This document shows, piece by piece, positions 11,031-21,678 of a stretch of DNA of 64,000 nt. Source of the stretch: Malaya genurostris (lineage: Eukaryota > Arthropoda > Insecta > Diptera > Culicidae). The notes under the pieces are model-generated. The model had not been told where the DNA came from. It worked only from the letters and a program-made list of their open reading frames with translations, and searched no databases. Both the position numbers and the translations under genes were made by a program. Location of the stretch: assembly GCF_030247185.1 (NCBI RefSeq), contig NC_080571.1:71214172-71278171 (forward strand), written 5' to 3'. The first letter of the stretch is position 1, and each line of letters starts with the position of its first letter.

Positions 11031-11800
11031 GAATTTACAAAAAACCTTGTTTTAAAGCACCTAGAGGTGCGATAAATCCTTTCTCTTGTTACTCCTATTT
11101 TATAAGTGTTACTAACGCGAGAATAATTGAGTCTTGAAAGAAAACATAAAAGTTTATTTGGATATAAACTAGCATCACCTTTTCAATTTGTGAACAGTAT
11201 TGAACAGATCCGATTTTGTCCGTTTCCCACATTGTCGCTCTTTAACAACTGTTTGATAGTTTAAGCCTCTATCACCTTGTAATTCCGAAACCGAAAGTCG
11301 GATACGCATAATGTTCACGAGTATCGTGTAAAATTATAATACCTTTCATTTACACCTAAGTTTATGAAAATTCACCCATTCATCTCTGAGAAATCTTCAC
11401 TGAGAAAGTCTGCTTTTTTTCCGGTACTTACGGAACCAGAAACTGGGGACCGGTATAACAGTAGGTGATCTGTCTTCAAGATCTAGTAACTAGAGAAATT
11501 TATGATCAATTTTCAAGCGAATCGCAGCTCTCTACACGGTCACTTATGATAAGCACCTAATCAAAATGTTTGCACTTATCTTCCTGTGACTCCGTAACCG
11601 GAATTTGGATTCAACTAAAATTCTTGAGCATTGTATAGAATCACAAGACCTTTCAAACGAATCCATTCTTATGACAATCGGTTCAGCCAACTCTGAGAGA
11701 AAGCACACTCAATTTGTTGGGCACCAACATACAGACTTTGCCGATCTCGACGATCGGATTCGAGTGGTATATGACACTTTGTAAATCAATGCAAAAATCG
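11031..11800 (+). repeat. CCGGAA-unit repeat, copy 1
   Basis: Three or so degenerate units of ~150 bp carry the words TTCCGAAACCGAAAGTCGG (11281), TACGGAACCAGAAACTGG (11427) and CCGTAACCGGAATTTGG (11586). Each is followed by 'accttt catttga' and 'cggttcagcca ctctgaga' words. It ends with GATCTCGACGATCGGATTCG and GTGGTATATGACAC, the terminal block shared with the other copies. It is non-coding. Confidence 0.65.
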
Positions 11801-14080
11801 GAAACGTACTATTTAGTATGAAAAACACTCTTAAATAATTTTAAATGCAAACACAAACTAATGTCTATATCCGAATACTTTTGGGCCGACTGTCGTTCAG
11901 GAACGCAGCGTGGATCAGACCCCATAATAAATAAACAAATTGTTCTTCGTTCACAGCGAAATTCGATCAAAACTAAACTCTTTCTTTCGATGCAAATGTT
12001 TGTTCGGCTCTCGCAAAATAATGTTTCCTAAACGATTTTAGTAATGTTAAGTCAGTGTTTGGTTTGTACATTCAAATATACATACGAAAACCGATTTTCT
12101 AAACTTAATTGTATTCATCCGATATTGACATATTAAAAGTTGTCAATTAATTTAGTGACATGATAAATTTGTACATGCTTTTGGTTGTAAATTTAAGTAA
12201 GCTGAGACGTAAATTTACATGATTTTCTCTTGTTGTGTCCATTACAAAGATTTACAAAAAGACCCTTTTCCGAAATGGAATAGATGAAATGGATTCCGGT
12301 TAACATATATTCTGTTAAGTCTTTACAAAATGTGTTTTTGGGGGACGGGTCTTACTCCATGCTAGTTCCATGAACATTTGAGATATTTTCTCCCTTTGTA
12401 TTGTCGAATCACGGTCTGTAATATCAACTTGTCATTAAATTATATGTGTTTTTCTGCTGAAAAAGCTAACCTAATTACTTTTCAAAAGCCGTTATAATTA
12501 AGAAACCCGCACAAAATAACTTCGTTTATCTGTGGATTCCAGATCTCTGACAAAACATTCGAAACTACTGCAGTGTACCGAAAATGGGCGACATAGAATA
12601 GAATTACAATTTCGTTGAGATGCGATCAACTAGACCTTATTGTGTGGTTATATATTAAATGCACTTGAAAAATTTAATATAGTAATTATGTTTTTACTAC
12701 ATATTTGAGAATCTCATGAATCTACTTGGAATGCATGCACAAAAGTTCATTAATCTTATTTATTTTTTACATACTTTTGCATCACATTTATTGATGAAAA
12801 AAAATGAAAGCCTTTGACGTCGATAAACGTTTTTTAATACCCAAGATCAACTCAAAGAAATAATAAGTGACAGTAACCAAACGTTGAATTTCCATAGAAA
12901 AACCAAAACCATCCGTTTAAATTATACGAAGGATTAGAAAGTTGTTTGTCGAAGTAAATTTAATATCTGTATCATCTCATTCATATATAACATTTCAAAG
13001 TATTTATTTTATGCTCGAGAAATGATTGATTTTGATTTTAGATTAATAATAGTAAACACAGAGCAGATTTTGCAATTCGATTATCAATTACCACGAATAG
13101 CGAAACGTCGAACAAAAAGAAATAAAAACATCTAGAAGGAAGGAAAGAGACAAAAAATTAAACAGTTCGAAGCAGCTATGAAAGCGTTCTCATATCTGAA
13201 TGACGAAGTCATTTAGTAGGGCTTATAATATAATGGCTGTATTTCTACTCACTAACAATCGGATGCCATGGCCTTGCGTTGAAGCTACCGCCTTCCACTT
13301 CAAAAGCGCAGGTTCGAAACTGTTTCATCTTTAACATGTTAAATATAATCCATAGCAGTGTGCCTAAAAATTATATTATAATATTGAAAAAAAAATATAA
13401 TCCATAGCTAATTTTAGCCTTTAAGTATGCAATTAAGCTCTCCCCCTCAATTATTTTTTATGGAAAATTTCATACGCCTAAATGTTGGCTATAAATACAT
13501 TAAGCTTGTGATTCTATTTTTAGATCAGCACGATTAAATCGTAGTAATCAAAATTGGGTTCAAATAGACATCAAGAAAGAAATTGGGTATAAACTAATAT
13601 TCTTGTGGTATTGTTTTGGTATCTTAAATAGCACAACTTGTTATCAATCTGGTATAAATGGTGTAAGTTTATGGTATTCAGTTTTGATATTTTAGCTCTT
13701 AATTCATCCTTACCAATAACAAATAAAACTATTTAGCTATTCCGAAAAGAATGGCATAATATGGTCTTCGTTTGGTATTCTCTTCTGATCGGGACGCTAT
13801 TACTTCCCGCTTGGTAATGCATTTACTTCTATTGTCATTTTTTTTTTGCTTTGGGGATGTTCCCATGAGCGGTGTTTGATTTCCAGGTTCTTTTTATTTC
13901 AGTGACATTGAATGTGGCAACTTTGAAATGGTTTTTGAGCAAGGTTTTGTTTTTTCTCTCATTGCCACATGCTTTAACATTTGATTTAAAAACGTGTTTA
14001 ATCCACCTAGCAGTGAGATGATACCTATTTTTATCAATCCGCATGTGTTTTTTGCATGAATATTCTTCGGTGTTTCAGTT
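11801..14080. other. Unassigned AT-rich DNA
   Basis: No gene or element was recognised. A weak tRNA-like stretch (TGGCCTTGCGTTGAAGC, then GGTTCGAAAC) lies at ~13269-13318 but does not fold convincingly. Short minus ORFs at 13835-14085 have no recognisable content. Confidence 0.45.
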
Positions 14081-15260
14081 TTCATGACTTTATTTTAATG
14101 ACCGTCGAATTGAGCGGCAATTTGAGATTTTATTCACTCATTACTCTGTAATGTCGAAACTGCAAATCGGATCGAATTTGAATCTAGAAGTGTGATAATC
14201 GATTAAACATGCCATGATATGTAAGTTCCACTCTAGAGTTTACGGTAATTTAAGGTACTTCCAGAGCCGGTATTCAGGAACCAGCATAACCCAAACCGAT
14301 TCGTATGGCCATATGACGAATAAATTACAACAGTTTTGAGTCCAACTTTGAAGCTCAATCCCATCTTCTATATCGGTTTGAATTTTAAAAATTCATCATC
14401 ATGTAATTCGAGAACCGGAAGTCATAATTGGATAAAATTAATTAATTTTTGTATATAAGTTTGTTTTAATTTGAATTTTTGTTTCTGAAATTTGATTAGG
14501 CTTTTTTTGAGAAAACGATTGAGCTTTGAGAAACGATTTTATACTGGAACCGGAATTCTAAAATCGGTATTGCCGAAGTCAGATAAATTCACCTGAGTAG
14601 CTGTACAGTTTACATTTGTTTCAAAATATTTGAAAATCAGTTAAGACATCTTTGAGAGATCATAGCACGAATTAAATTTTTAGGTGCCTTCTGATCGACA
14701 ACTGAATACCACTAAAACAGAAAAAAGTTAATTTTTTTATCGACTATCCAAATCTGCTAACCCGATAAACCTGATTAATTTATGTGGAATAGACATTTTT
14801 ATACTATCCCCGAAACCGGAAGTTGGATCTGACTGAAAAGCAAGATGTTTTATAGAACCTTGAAACTTTTCATTTGAATCTTAGATCGGTTCAGCCATCT
14901 ACGAGAAGAATAAGTTACACAATTTTGATTTCGTTTCATATATCATCCTGAAGTTCCGGAACCAGAGGTCGGAACCAAACATAATTCAAGAACTTTGTTT
15001 GGGAGCATACGAATTTTCGTATGAATCTGAATTTGTAGAAAAGAAATTTTCCGAGAAAATTGAGTGAAATTATTTGTCACACACGCATTTGCTGATCTCG
15101 ACTGATTCGAATGGTATATGGATGTTATGTTGTTCCAGCATTTATTGCTGTAAGTAGTTTAAAACAAAATAATTAAAAAAAATTCTGCCATCATCTGGTT
15201 TATATATGTCATATTCGAACGATTATGTTGCCAAAAACGAGCCGTGCTAAAATCGGTCCG
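14081..15260 (+). repeat. CCGGAA-unit repeat, copy 2, with terminal block
   Basis: Degenerate ~145-150-bp units are marked by CCGGAAGTC-type words at ~14260, 14412, 14545, 14812 and 14953. The terminal block (GATCTCGACTGATTCGAATGG, then GTTCCAGCATTTATTGC, then CGAACGATTATGTTGCC) is shared with 17260-17450 and with 39590-39790 in reverse. It has no ORF. The same spacer phrase (TGCCTTCTGATCGACAACTG at 14684) recurs at 16858 in copy 4. Confidence 0.7.
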
Positions 15261-15299
15261 AGGCTAAATGTCATGAAAAAGGATGCTGTACACAATCCT

Positions 15300-15739
15300 T
15301 TTGGTACTTAGAAACAATTGTATGTAACAGTATAAAAAAACGTGTTTTCCGTTGCTCCCAAGCATTTCTTTGTCATACAGCGCTCCAAACTCCTACTGCT
15401 GGAAAAGGGGGAAAAGTCACTTACAGAAAAATTACGATATCTCCGTTAAAAATGGACGGATTTTAACAATCTATGGCTTGTTGGATAGGTATTACCGTGC
15501 GGAATCTAAGTCTGAAAATATATTCTGTTTTCAAGGTCAATTGTGACAGATACTGTCAAAAAACTGAAAATTTTGACTTAAAACTTTGTATAACTTAAAA
15601 AGTAAACATCCGATCTCAAAAACATTCAATAGCGTTCTGGGTGACGGGGAGACCTTTCATTTGCGACTAGTTTGATCAAAATCGGTTCAGCCATCTCTGA
15701 GATCTCGACCTCTTAGTTGACAACACACATACAGACACA

Positions 15740-15779
<40 letters not shown>

Positions 15780-15900
15780 TTTTCTCAGTTCGTCGAGCTG
15801 AATCGATTGGTATATGTCAATCGGCCCTCCGGGCCTCGGAAAAATTTTCTAAAGTTTGAGCGAATTCTATACCTATTTTTTATATATATTAAAATAGGTA
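15300..15900 (+). repeat. Related repeat ending in GGCCCTCCGGGCCTCGG
   Basis: This holds a different body but the same closing phrases: GGTTCAGCCATCTCTGAGAT, then a CA array, then TTCGTCGAGCTGAATCGATT, GGTATATG and GGCCCTCCGGGCCTCGG. A diverged second copy of its last ~260 bp follows the next CCGGAA repeat at 17470-17740. The GGCCC-TCC-GGGCC core is a short palindrome near the 3' end. It is non-coding. Confidence 0.65.
15721..15777. repeat. (CA)n microsatellite
   Basis: About 20 near-perfect CA units with one TA interruption lie inside the repeat at 15300-15900. Shorter CA runs sit at the same place in the related copies (17606-17630, ~59723, ~60337), so the array expanded from a sequence already in the element. 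Confidence 0.95.
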
Positions 15901-16720
15901 AAAATGTACACAATTTTCTATTAGATTCTTAAAAAAATACAAATAACAACTTTGACATTTTTGGCTTCAACTCATATATAGTAAATTCTATGCGTAGTAA
16001 CAATAATTTGACGCTTCTGTTTTCCACTGACAAATGTGTGTGTGTATTGTGCAACTTTCATTCCTAATGGATCCATCGAGTTCAGTGATCATTTTTCTTC
16101 CGTCAAACGGCCTTCCATCAAACTGCCCGTTCCTTCCACGTCCGTGTTCCCGAACCAAAAAGCATCAAACCGGCACGATCATCGCCTGTCTCCGTTCAAC
16201 AAATCAAATGTATATCCTTTGAGTTTCAATCCATCAGTCGCTCGAATGAATGCATCGAATAGTAAATGTGTTGCGTTGTTCGCACGTTGTCTATATTCGA
16301 ATTGTGTGAATTTATCGCTAACTGACCGAAGCAAGGATGAGCATATCGGTTATCCAGTTTTCAATGGCACCTAGAGAGGAGGGGTGGGCAGGGGCACTTT
16401 GGGCGACGATACGATTCGATGAGGGAAAACTAAAATGGGGATATCAATCAACGTGTACAGGCACAAGTTCATTAATTTCGTGTATCCAACCTCGTGTATT
16501 GTATTGTAATGGTCTACCGTGTGGAAACAGAAACAACGAAACAGCTGCCAACACAATGTAACGCGTCATGCTGCAAAATGTAGTGTTCGGTCTCCCAGAA
16601 GCGCAGTGGCAGCTCTGCGAACCATGAATGTATTGACTAGGTACACATTACATTGGATAATGATGCTAAAAATTCCTATTTTTTTTTCGAAAATAAAATT
16701 TTGTCCGGACCCATTTTATC
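15901..16720. other. Unassigned, non-repetitive, moderately GC-rich DNA
   Basis: The region lacks element termini or repeat phrases. The open frames (16036-16374 plus, 16519-16833 plus) show no recognisable domain. It could be conserved non-coding DNA of the surrounding gene, but nothing in the sequence proves it. Confidence 0.4.
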
Positions 16721-17740
16721 TCACAGTAACCAAATCGTTCCCTATTCCGTTAAATTCGCCTAATGGATTGTTAACCATTTCATTAGATTCGAAATTTTTG
16801 AAAGTCATTGTAGCCATCTTAGAGAAAACGTAGTGCGTTCCACATAAAGTTTTTGGGTACCTTCCGGGATCGAAAACCGAATACCGGTAAAACTGAAATA
16901 AGTTTATTTGGTCGTCGACTCTCAAAATCTGTGAACTAGATGAACCTGATGGATTGATGTGAAATTTTTACACTAATCACCCTGTATCTCCTAAACCGGA
17001 AGTCGCATCTAATTAAAAAACAAGCAGTTTTTATGAGACCTTAAGACCTTTTATTTGAATATTAGATGGACGAAATCGTTTCAGCCATCTACGAGCAAAA
17101 TGAGTGACATTATTTTAATTCTGTTGCATATATCATCCTGTAGTACCGGAGCCAGAAGACGGAAATTCAGATTCCTTATATGGGAGCATAGGACTGATCA
17201 TATGTGTCTAAGTTTGTAGAAACCAGCTAAGCCATCTCCGAGAAAAATTAATTAAATTATTTTATCTCGACGAACTTTTTCGAATGTTACAAAAGTGTAA
17301 TAAGTTGTGTTCTTCCAGCAATTATTGTTGCAAGTCGCATAAATCAATATATATATATGAAATTGTTCTGAATTCGAAATTACTACCGTCTTTCTAATAC
17401 AAATGTCATGTTCGAACGATTATGTTGCCAAAAACGAACCGTGCCAAAATCGAAATATTATAAAAAGGGTGCTGTGCATAGTCGGAATCATCGAATTTCA
17501 AAACCATTCAATTGCGTTCAGCTCGACAGGAAGATCTTTAATTTGCTACTAGTTTCATCCAAATAGGTCCAGTCATATCTGAGATCTAGATCTTTTGGTT
17601 GACAATACACATACAGACACACACGCACGGACATTTGCTCAGTTCGTTGAGCTAAATCGATTGGTGTATGACACTCAGAACTCTGGGCCCCGAAAAATTT
17701 TCCTAAAGTTTGAGCGAATACTATACCTATTTTTTTATTT
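16721..17740 (+). repeat. CCGGAA-unit repeat copy 4 followed by the GGGCC-ended repeat
   Basis: The first part (to ~17465) repeats the arrangement of 14081-15260, including CTTCCGGGATCGAAAACCG, CCTAAACCGGAAGTCGC and the terminal block CGAACGATTATGTTGCC. The second part (17470-17740) matches the end of 15300-15900, with GAGCTAAATCGATTGG, GGGCCCCG and AAGTTTGAGCGAATACTATA. The two families thus occur side by side in the same order twice, which suggests that they are parts of one larger element. Confidence 0.65.
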
Positions 17741-17942
17741 ATACAAAAAGGAAACTCCCTTCATTATCTCAGAGACAGCTGAATCGATTTTCACAAACTT
17801 TAACTTTTTTTATTATATACATGATTTGGTTATTACCATGAGGACATCATTTGCTTCCGCAATTCTGAGATTTTTGTGTAGGGAAAATTCTAAACCTACT
17901 TGTATTGTGTAATGGGGAAAAGGAACTTATATACTAACTTAC

Positions 17943-18215
17943 TAACTAATACAGAGAGCGAATCGATTCAATTGAAGATTGCTTCGATTTTTGTCGGAAT
18001 TTGCTTATAATATTATGTGACATTACATCTAATGGTTCTATATTTGTGAGTCTGTGTAACTCATTTGTACTAAACCGGGGAGGACGCTTCAAAATCATTT
18101 CCAGAATTTTATTCCGAATCCTTTGAAGCGTTTTCTTCCTGGTGGAACAACAACTTGACCAAATTGGTACTGCATAAAGCATGGCTGGTCTGAAAATTTG
18201 TTTATAAATCATGAG
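17943..18215 (-). pseudogene. Juan/Jockey-type LINE ORF2 C-terminus
   Basis: The frame at 17946-18212 encodes ~88 residues typical of the C-terminal end of Jockey-clade RT proteins: YKQIFRPAMLYAVPIWSS, RKKTLQRIRNKILEMIL, then FSTNELHRLTNIEPLDVMS and FRQKSKQSSIESIRSLY. The upstream part of the LINE is missing, so this is a short 5'-truncated insertion, typical of LINEs. Related scraps are at 21600-21678 and 32780-32920. Confidence 0.8.
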
Positions 18216-19249
18216 TACTTATGATTGACTAACATGGGGTTATATGTATGTGTACTGACTAACTTGCTTACCATGTATATACCTGAGTTTAGTAGCAAGC
18301 ACGGATTCTCCTTCAAAAGGACGATTGAAGACAACGTAATACCAAGACTTTGTTTTGCTTGACGATGTTTGTTCGATTTTTTTTATTATCTAATACAATT
18401 ATATGGAGATTGTGCCAAATAAATTTTGTTCTGATCCTCTATTCAGTAGAATGATACATTTTCCATGAACTTACCTATTTTTGAACTCTGGTTCTGGTAC
18501 CAAGTTGTTATATAAATGTTATATTTTTGAATATTCTACATGAACGGTAATACTTGGCCTGTATTCATATCATTCGGCAGTCTATCAAGGTTGAATTTTT
18601 AGTTTTGCTAAAATGAATTGCTACAATCTGAAGTAATACCTTTTATATGATATTACAACGCCATGTATTATTGCTTCAGTAAAATCAATGCATTGAATTC
18701 AAGAGACTTGGACATTACTAGCATTATAAACGACAGCTACTTAGAAAATAAACGATGTCTTACAATACCCATTTTATTGTATTCAACTCGTTTTTATATC
18801 AACACAAAAACCCAATGCTGCATGAATTCGTGTCATTATTTGATATGTAATTTTTATTCACGATATGATGCCCACCGTGAATTTCTCACACCATCGCAAT
18901 ACGAAACAGAAGCGATTGAAAAATGCGGGAAAGTTTATGTAAACTTCTCCAAATTTCGGTTGTTTTGGCTAAAGTTGCATAATTTCGAGTTATATTTTCA
19001 TATTCTTTGTGAAATTCTGCTACAAATACTGCTTTTCAGTTCAGAAACCATCTCCGTGGAACGGAACAGTAATCGTTTATACATTAAAAAAAATTACCGC
19101 TCGGCACAACAAAATTTCAAAATTCTAAGAATACTTAGTTGAGATAAATTTAATTGCAAAAATTCAAGTGTTTTCAGTTTTTCGAAAATTGGTCTAGTTT
19201 TTGAATAATTGATCAAAAACGCGACGTGCGCATCTCGCTACATTTCACA
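18216..19249 (+). other. Unassigned region with a 159-codon open frame
   Basis: An ATG-started frame runs from 18663 to 19142 in very AT-rich DNA, where a run of this length is unusual. The predicted product is rich in Asn, Ser, Tyr, Leu and Cys, with a hydrophobic stretch near residues 110-130. I recognise no domain, and no splice site, promoter or neighbour supports it. Chance remains the likelier explanation. Confidence 0.2.
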
Positions 19250-19253
19250 TTAA

Positions 19254-20426
19254 GGTCTGAGGACACTGCGTCGCGTGTTGAGTTTTAAATCGACCACGTG
19301 GCTCGCTCAATTCCCTTCGCGCATCGTATTTCTCTTGTACTCTCTTGTATATGAGCAAACTGTACCAGGTTGCCAACTGTACCGGTTTGGATTCCAAAAA
19401 ATTGAATTCCATGGAATTGAAAAAATATTCAACTTTCACGAAGATTGAATGTCTGTGTGTTTGGCAGCCTTGTCGAGCCAATTTTATTTCTCTCTCCTTT
19501 TTCAGAATGCTATCAGGAAACCAAAGCGAACAAAATGGCGGATGCATTGAAACTGACTTTGTTTCACAGAAAAATACAAGACTTTATTTTTATCGCGATA
19601 ACATATATGTTTTTATGTACTAATCGCATCTAAATTAAATTATCTAGACTTTGTCACGGTAGATTTATGATACAAGCCTTCAAAGCCGAGATATTCGATG
19701 AATAAGTAGAGGTATGCATTTTCCTTTAAGGGCTGAGGACAGTACCGTAAAGTGGTAGTTTTTTTGCTATTTTCCCGTTTCAAATTAAATTTTCTTGGAA
19801 ACGGTGAAGAATATAGAAAAACCCACCTGACAATGTCTTCGAAATTTAGTTGAGAATATTCTGTGAAATTTTCAGAATGATTCATTGAGTTTAGCGATCG
19901 TGTTGTATTTTTTTCTGACTGAAGAACTGCTGAAAATTGGAACGCTCGGAAATGCATACCTCTACTTGTTCATCGAATATCTCGGCTTTGAAGGCTTGTA
20001 TCATAAATCTACCAAAGTCTAGATAAAAAATATATGTTATCGCGATAAAAATAAAGTCTTGTATTTTTTTGTGGAACAAAGTCAGTTTCAATGCATCCGC
20101 TATTTTTTTCGCTTTGGTTTCCTGATAGCATTCTGAAAAAGAAGAGAGAAATAAAACTGGCTCGGCAAGGCTGCCAAACACACTGATATTCAATTTTTGT
20201 GAAAGTTGAATATTTTTTCATTGTTTTTTGGAATTCATGTAATATCCAACCCATACGATAGATTTATGTGATAAAACTTCTCATCAAAATAATAAAATGT
20301 ATGCTGGCAACCCGGTACAGTTTGCTCATATACGAGAGAGTACAAGAGAAATACAATGCGCAAAGGGAATTGAGCGAGCCACGTGGTCGATTTAAAACTC
20401 AACACGCGACCCTCTGTCCTCAGACC
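19254..20426. mobile_element. TTAA-flanked element with ~470-bp inverted arms (piggyBac-like, non-autonomous)
   Basis: The ends are GGTCTGAGGACA and TGTCCTCAGACC, each bordered by TTAA (19250-19253, 20427-20430). The arms (about 19254-19720 and 19950-20426) are long, well-preserved inverted repeats. Shared landmarks are GGTCGATTTAAAAC, CGCGATAA and GCCTTCAAAGCCGAG. The right arm has an extra ~60 bp near 20230-20300. In the centre a second TTAAGGGCTGAGGACAGTA (~19726) resembles the outer terminus, so an older end may be buried there. There is no transposase. TTAA with GG...CC ends fits piggyBac-type mobilisation, by inference. Confidence 0.75.
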
Positions 20427-20430
20427 TTAA

Positions 20431-20942
20431 GTGTAAATTTGATCGAGCTTCTGGTGAAACATGATTTTTTCTTTGTTAGTATCTTCCACTCTGCATAACT
20501 CAAACTGCGAAATCTCTTCATGTTGAAAGTGATCGAATCGAACAGTTCGGATGCAGCTTTTTACCGATGATTGGAGGGACGACGGTAAATGTGACTGAAA
20601 TAATCAGATGCGATGAACGCGGACCTTTTTGGTTATACGTTTCTTACAAAAAAAAGCTGACAGTTTTCTTAATATTCTCTTGATGTGAACATAAAAATGA
20701 GAATAATATTTTAACTATCTATAATATCTAGTGAAATGCCATTTCACGAACAAACTACCACTCATAGTTGCGTAGTGATTTGCTACTGTACTTTGTGATC
20801 ATCAATGTTTGTGTGCCACACTACATAGCCGGAGCTAAAATGGTCTCATAAATAAGCCTACCCAGTTCTCAACTTGGCTCGTATTTTTGGCATTAAAAAT
20901 GCCTTACTCTTCGTTGTACAGGTCCGGGTGTCATTTAAAAAA
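20431..20942. other. Unassigned DNA
   Basis: Nothing coding or repetitive was recognised between the TTAA element and the next MITE. Confidence 0.4.
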
Positions 20943-21183
20943 TGCACATGGATAAAAATCTATTGCCGGAACCATGATTTAAAATCATGAAATCACGAAT
21001 CATGTATCATGAATAATAAGTCATGATTCCACGATCAAAACGATTGATTTCATAATGAATAACACATCATTCTTGAAAATATTCATGATATCAATCATTT
21101 TGCCCATGAAATCTCATTAGAAGAAATGGTTCATGATTTCATGATTAAAAAATAGATAGAGGCAATAGATTTTTACCCGTGCA
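20943..21183. mobile_element. 241-bp ATCATGA-rich MITE, copy 1
   Basis: The inverted ends are TGCAC..GGATAAAAATCTATTGCC and its complement ending CCCGTGCA. The interior is packed with palindromic TCATGA/ATCATGAT words on both arms. A shorter relative lies at 62633-62788. No target duplication could be fixed (flanks are A-rich). Confidence 0.65.
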
Positions 21184-21599
21184 AAATTAGCTGTGTAATC
21201 TATTTCTATCATAATTTTGACGCATATAAATCAGTCATTTGTTGATGGATGGATCCATATCATGTAATTACCAATCGATTCGGAAACATTTAACTTACAC
21301 ATATGAGGTAACGTCTTTCAAGTATTTCAATAGTATACCGTTGAAAAATCGGTTCGAATTTACATATGTTTCCACGAGCCAATCAGAGCTTGCCGTAATG
21401 ATGTCATTCTCGACAGAGCAAACTATCTATAAATATTAGCACCGATACACATTTTGCTTAGTCAACGCTTATCTGTGAGCGAGGCAAGAGCCTGGTTCGC
21501 TGGATGGTCACTTTTTTACGATGTGTGGATACCATTTTCCGTCTTTTGCACGCCCTATTCTACCAAAAAAAAAACACTATTTTTGTCTTCATCTTTATC

Positions 21600-21678
21600 T
21601 TTCTTTGATAGTATTATAAGTGAAATTCGACAAAAATATATACAATCTTCGATTGAATCGATTCGCTGTTTATGAAAT
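21600..21678 (+). pseudogene. Tiny Juan-type LINE C-terminal fragment
   Basis: The plus frame reads IISEIRQKYIQSSIESIRCL and stop, matching the last residues of the fragment at 17943-18215 (FRQKSKQSSIESIRSLY). Only ~25 codons remain, consistent with a severely 5'-truncated insertion. Confidence 0.6.

Noticed and set aside
13262..13325. tRNA-like stretch (TGGCCTTGCGTTGAAGC, GGTTCGAAAC)
   Set aside because: The stems do not pair and no SINE body or tail follows; only the B box is convincing.
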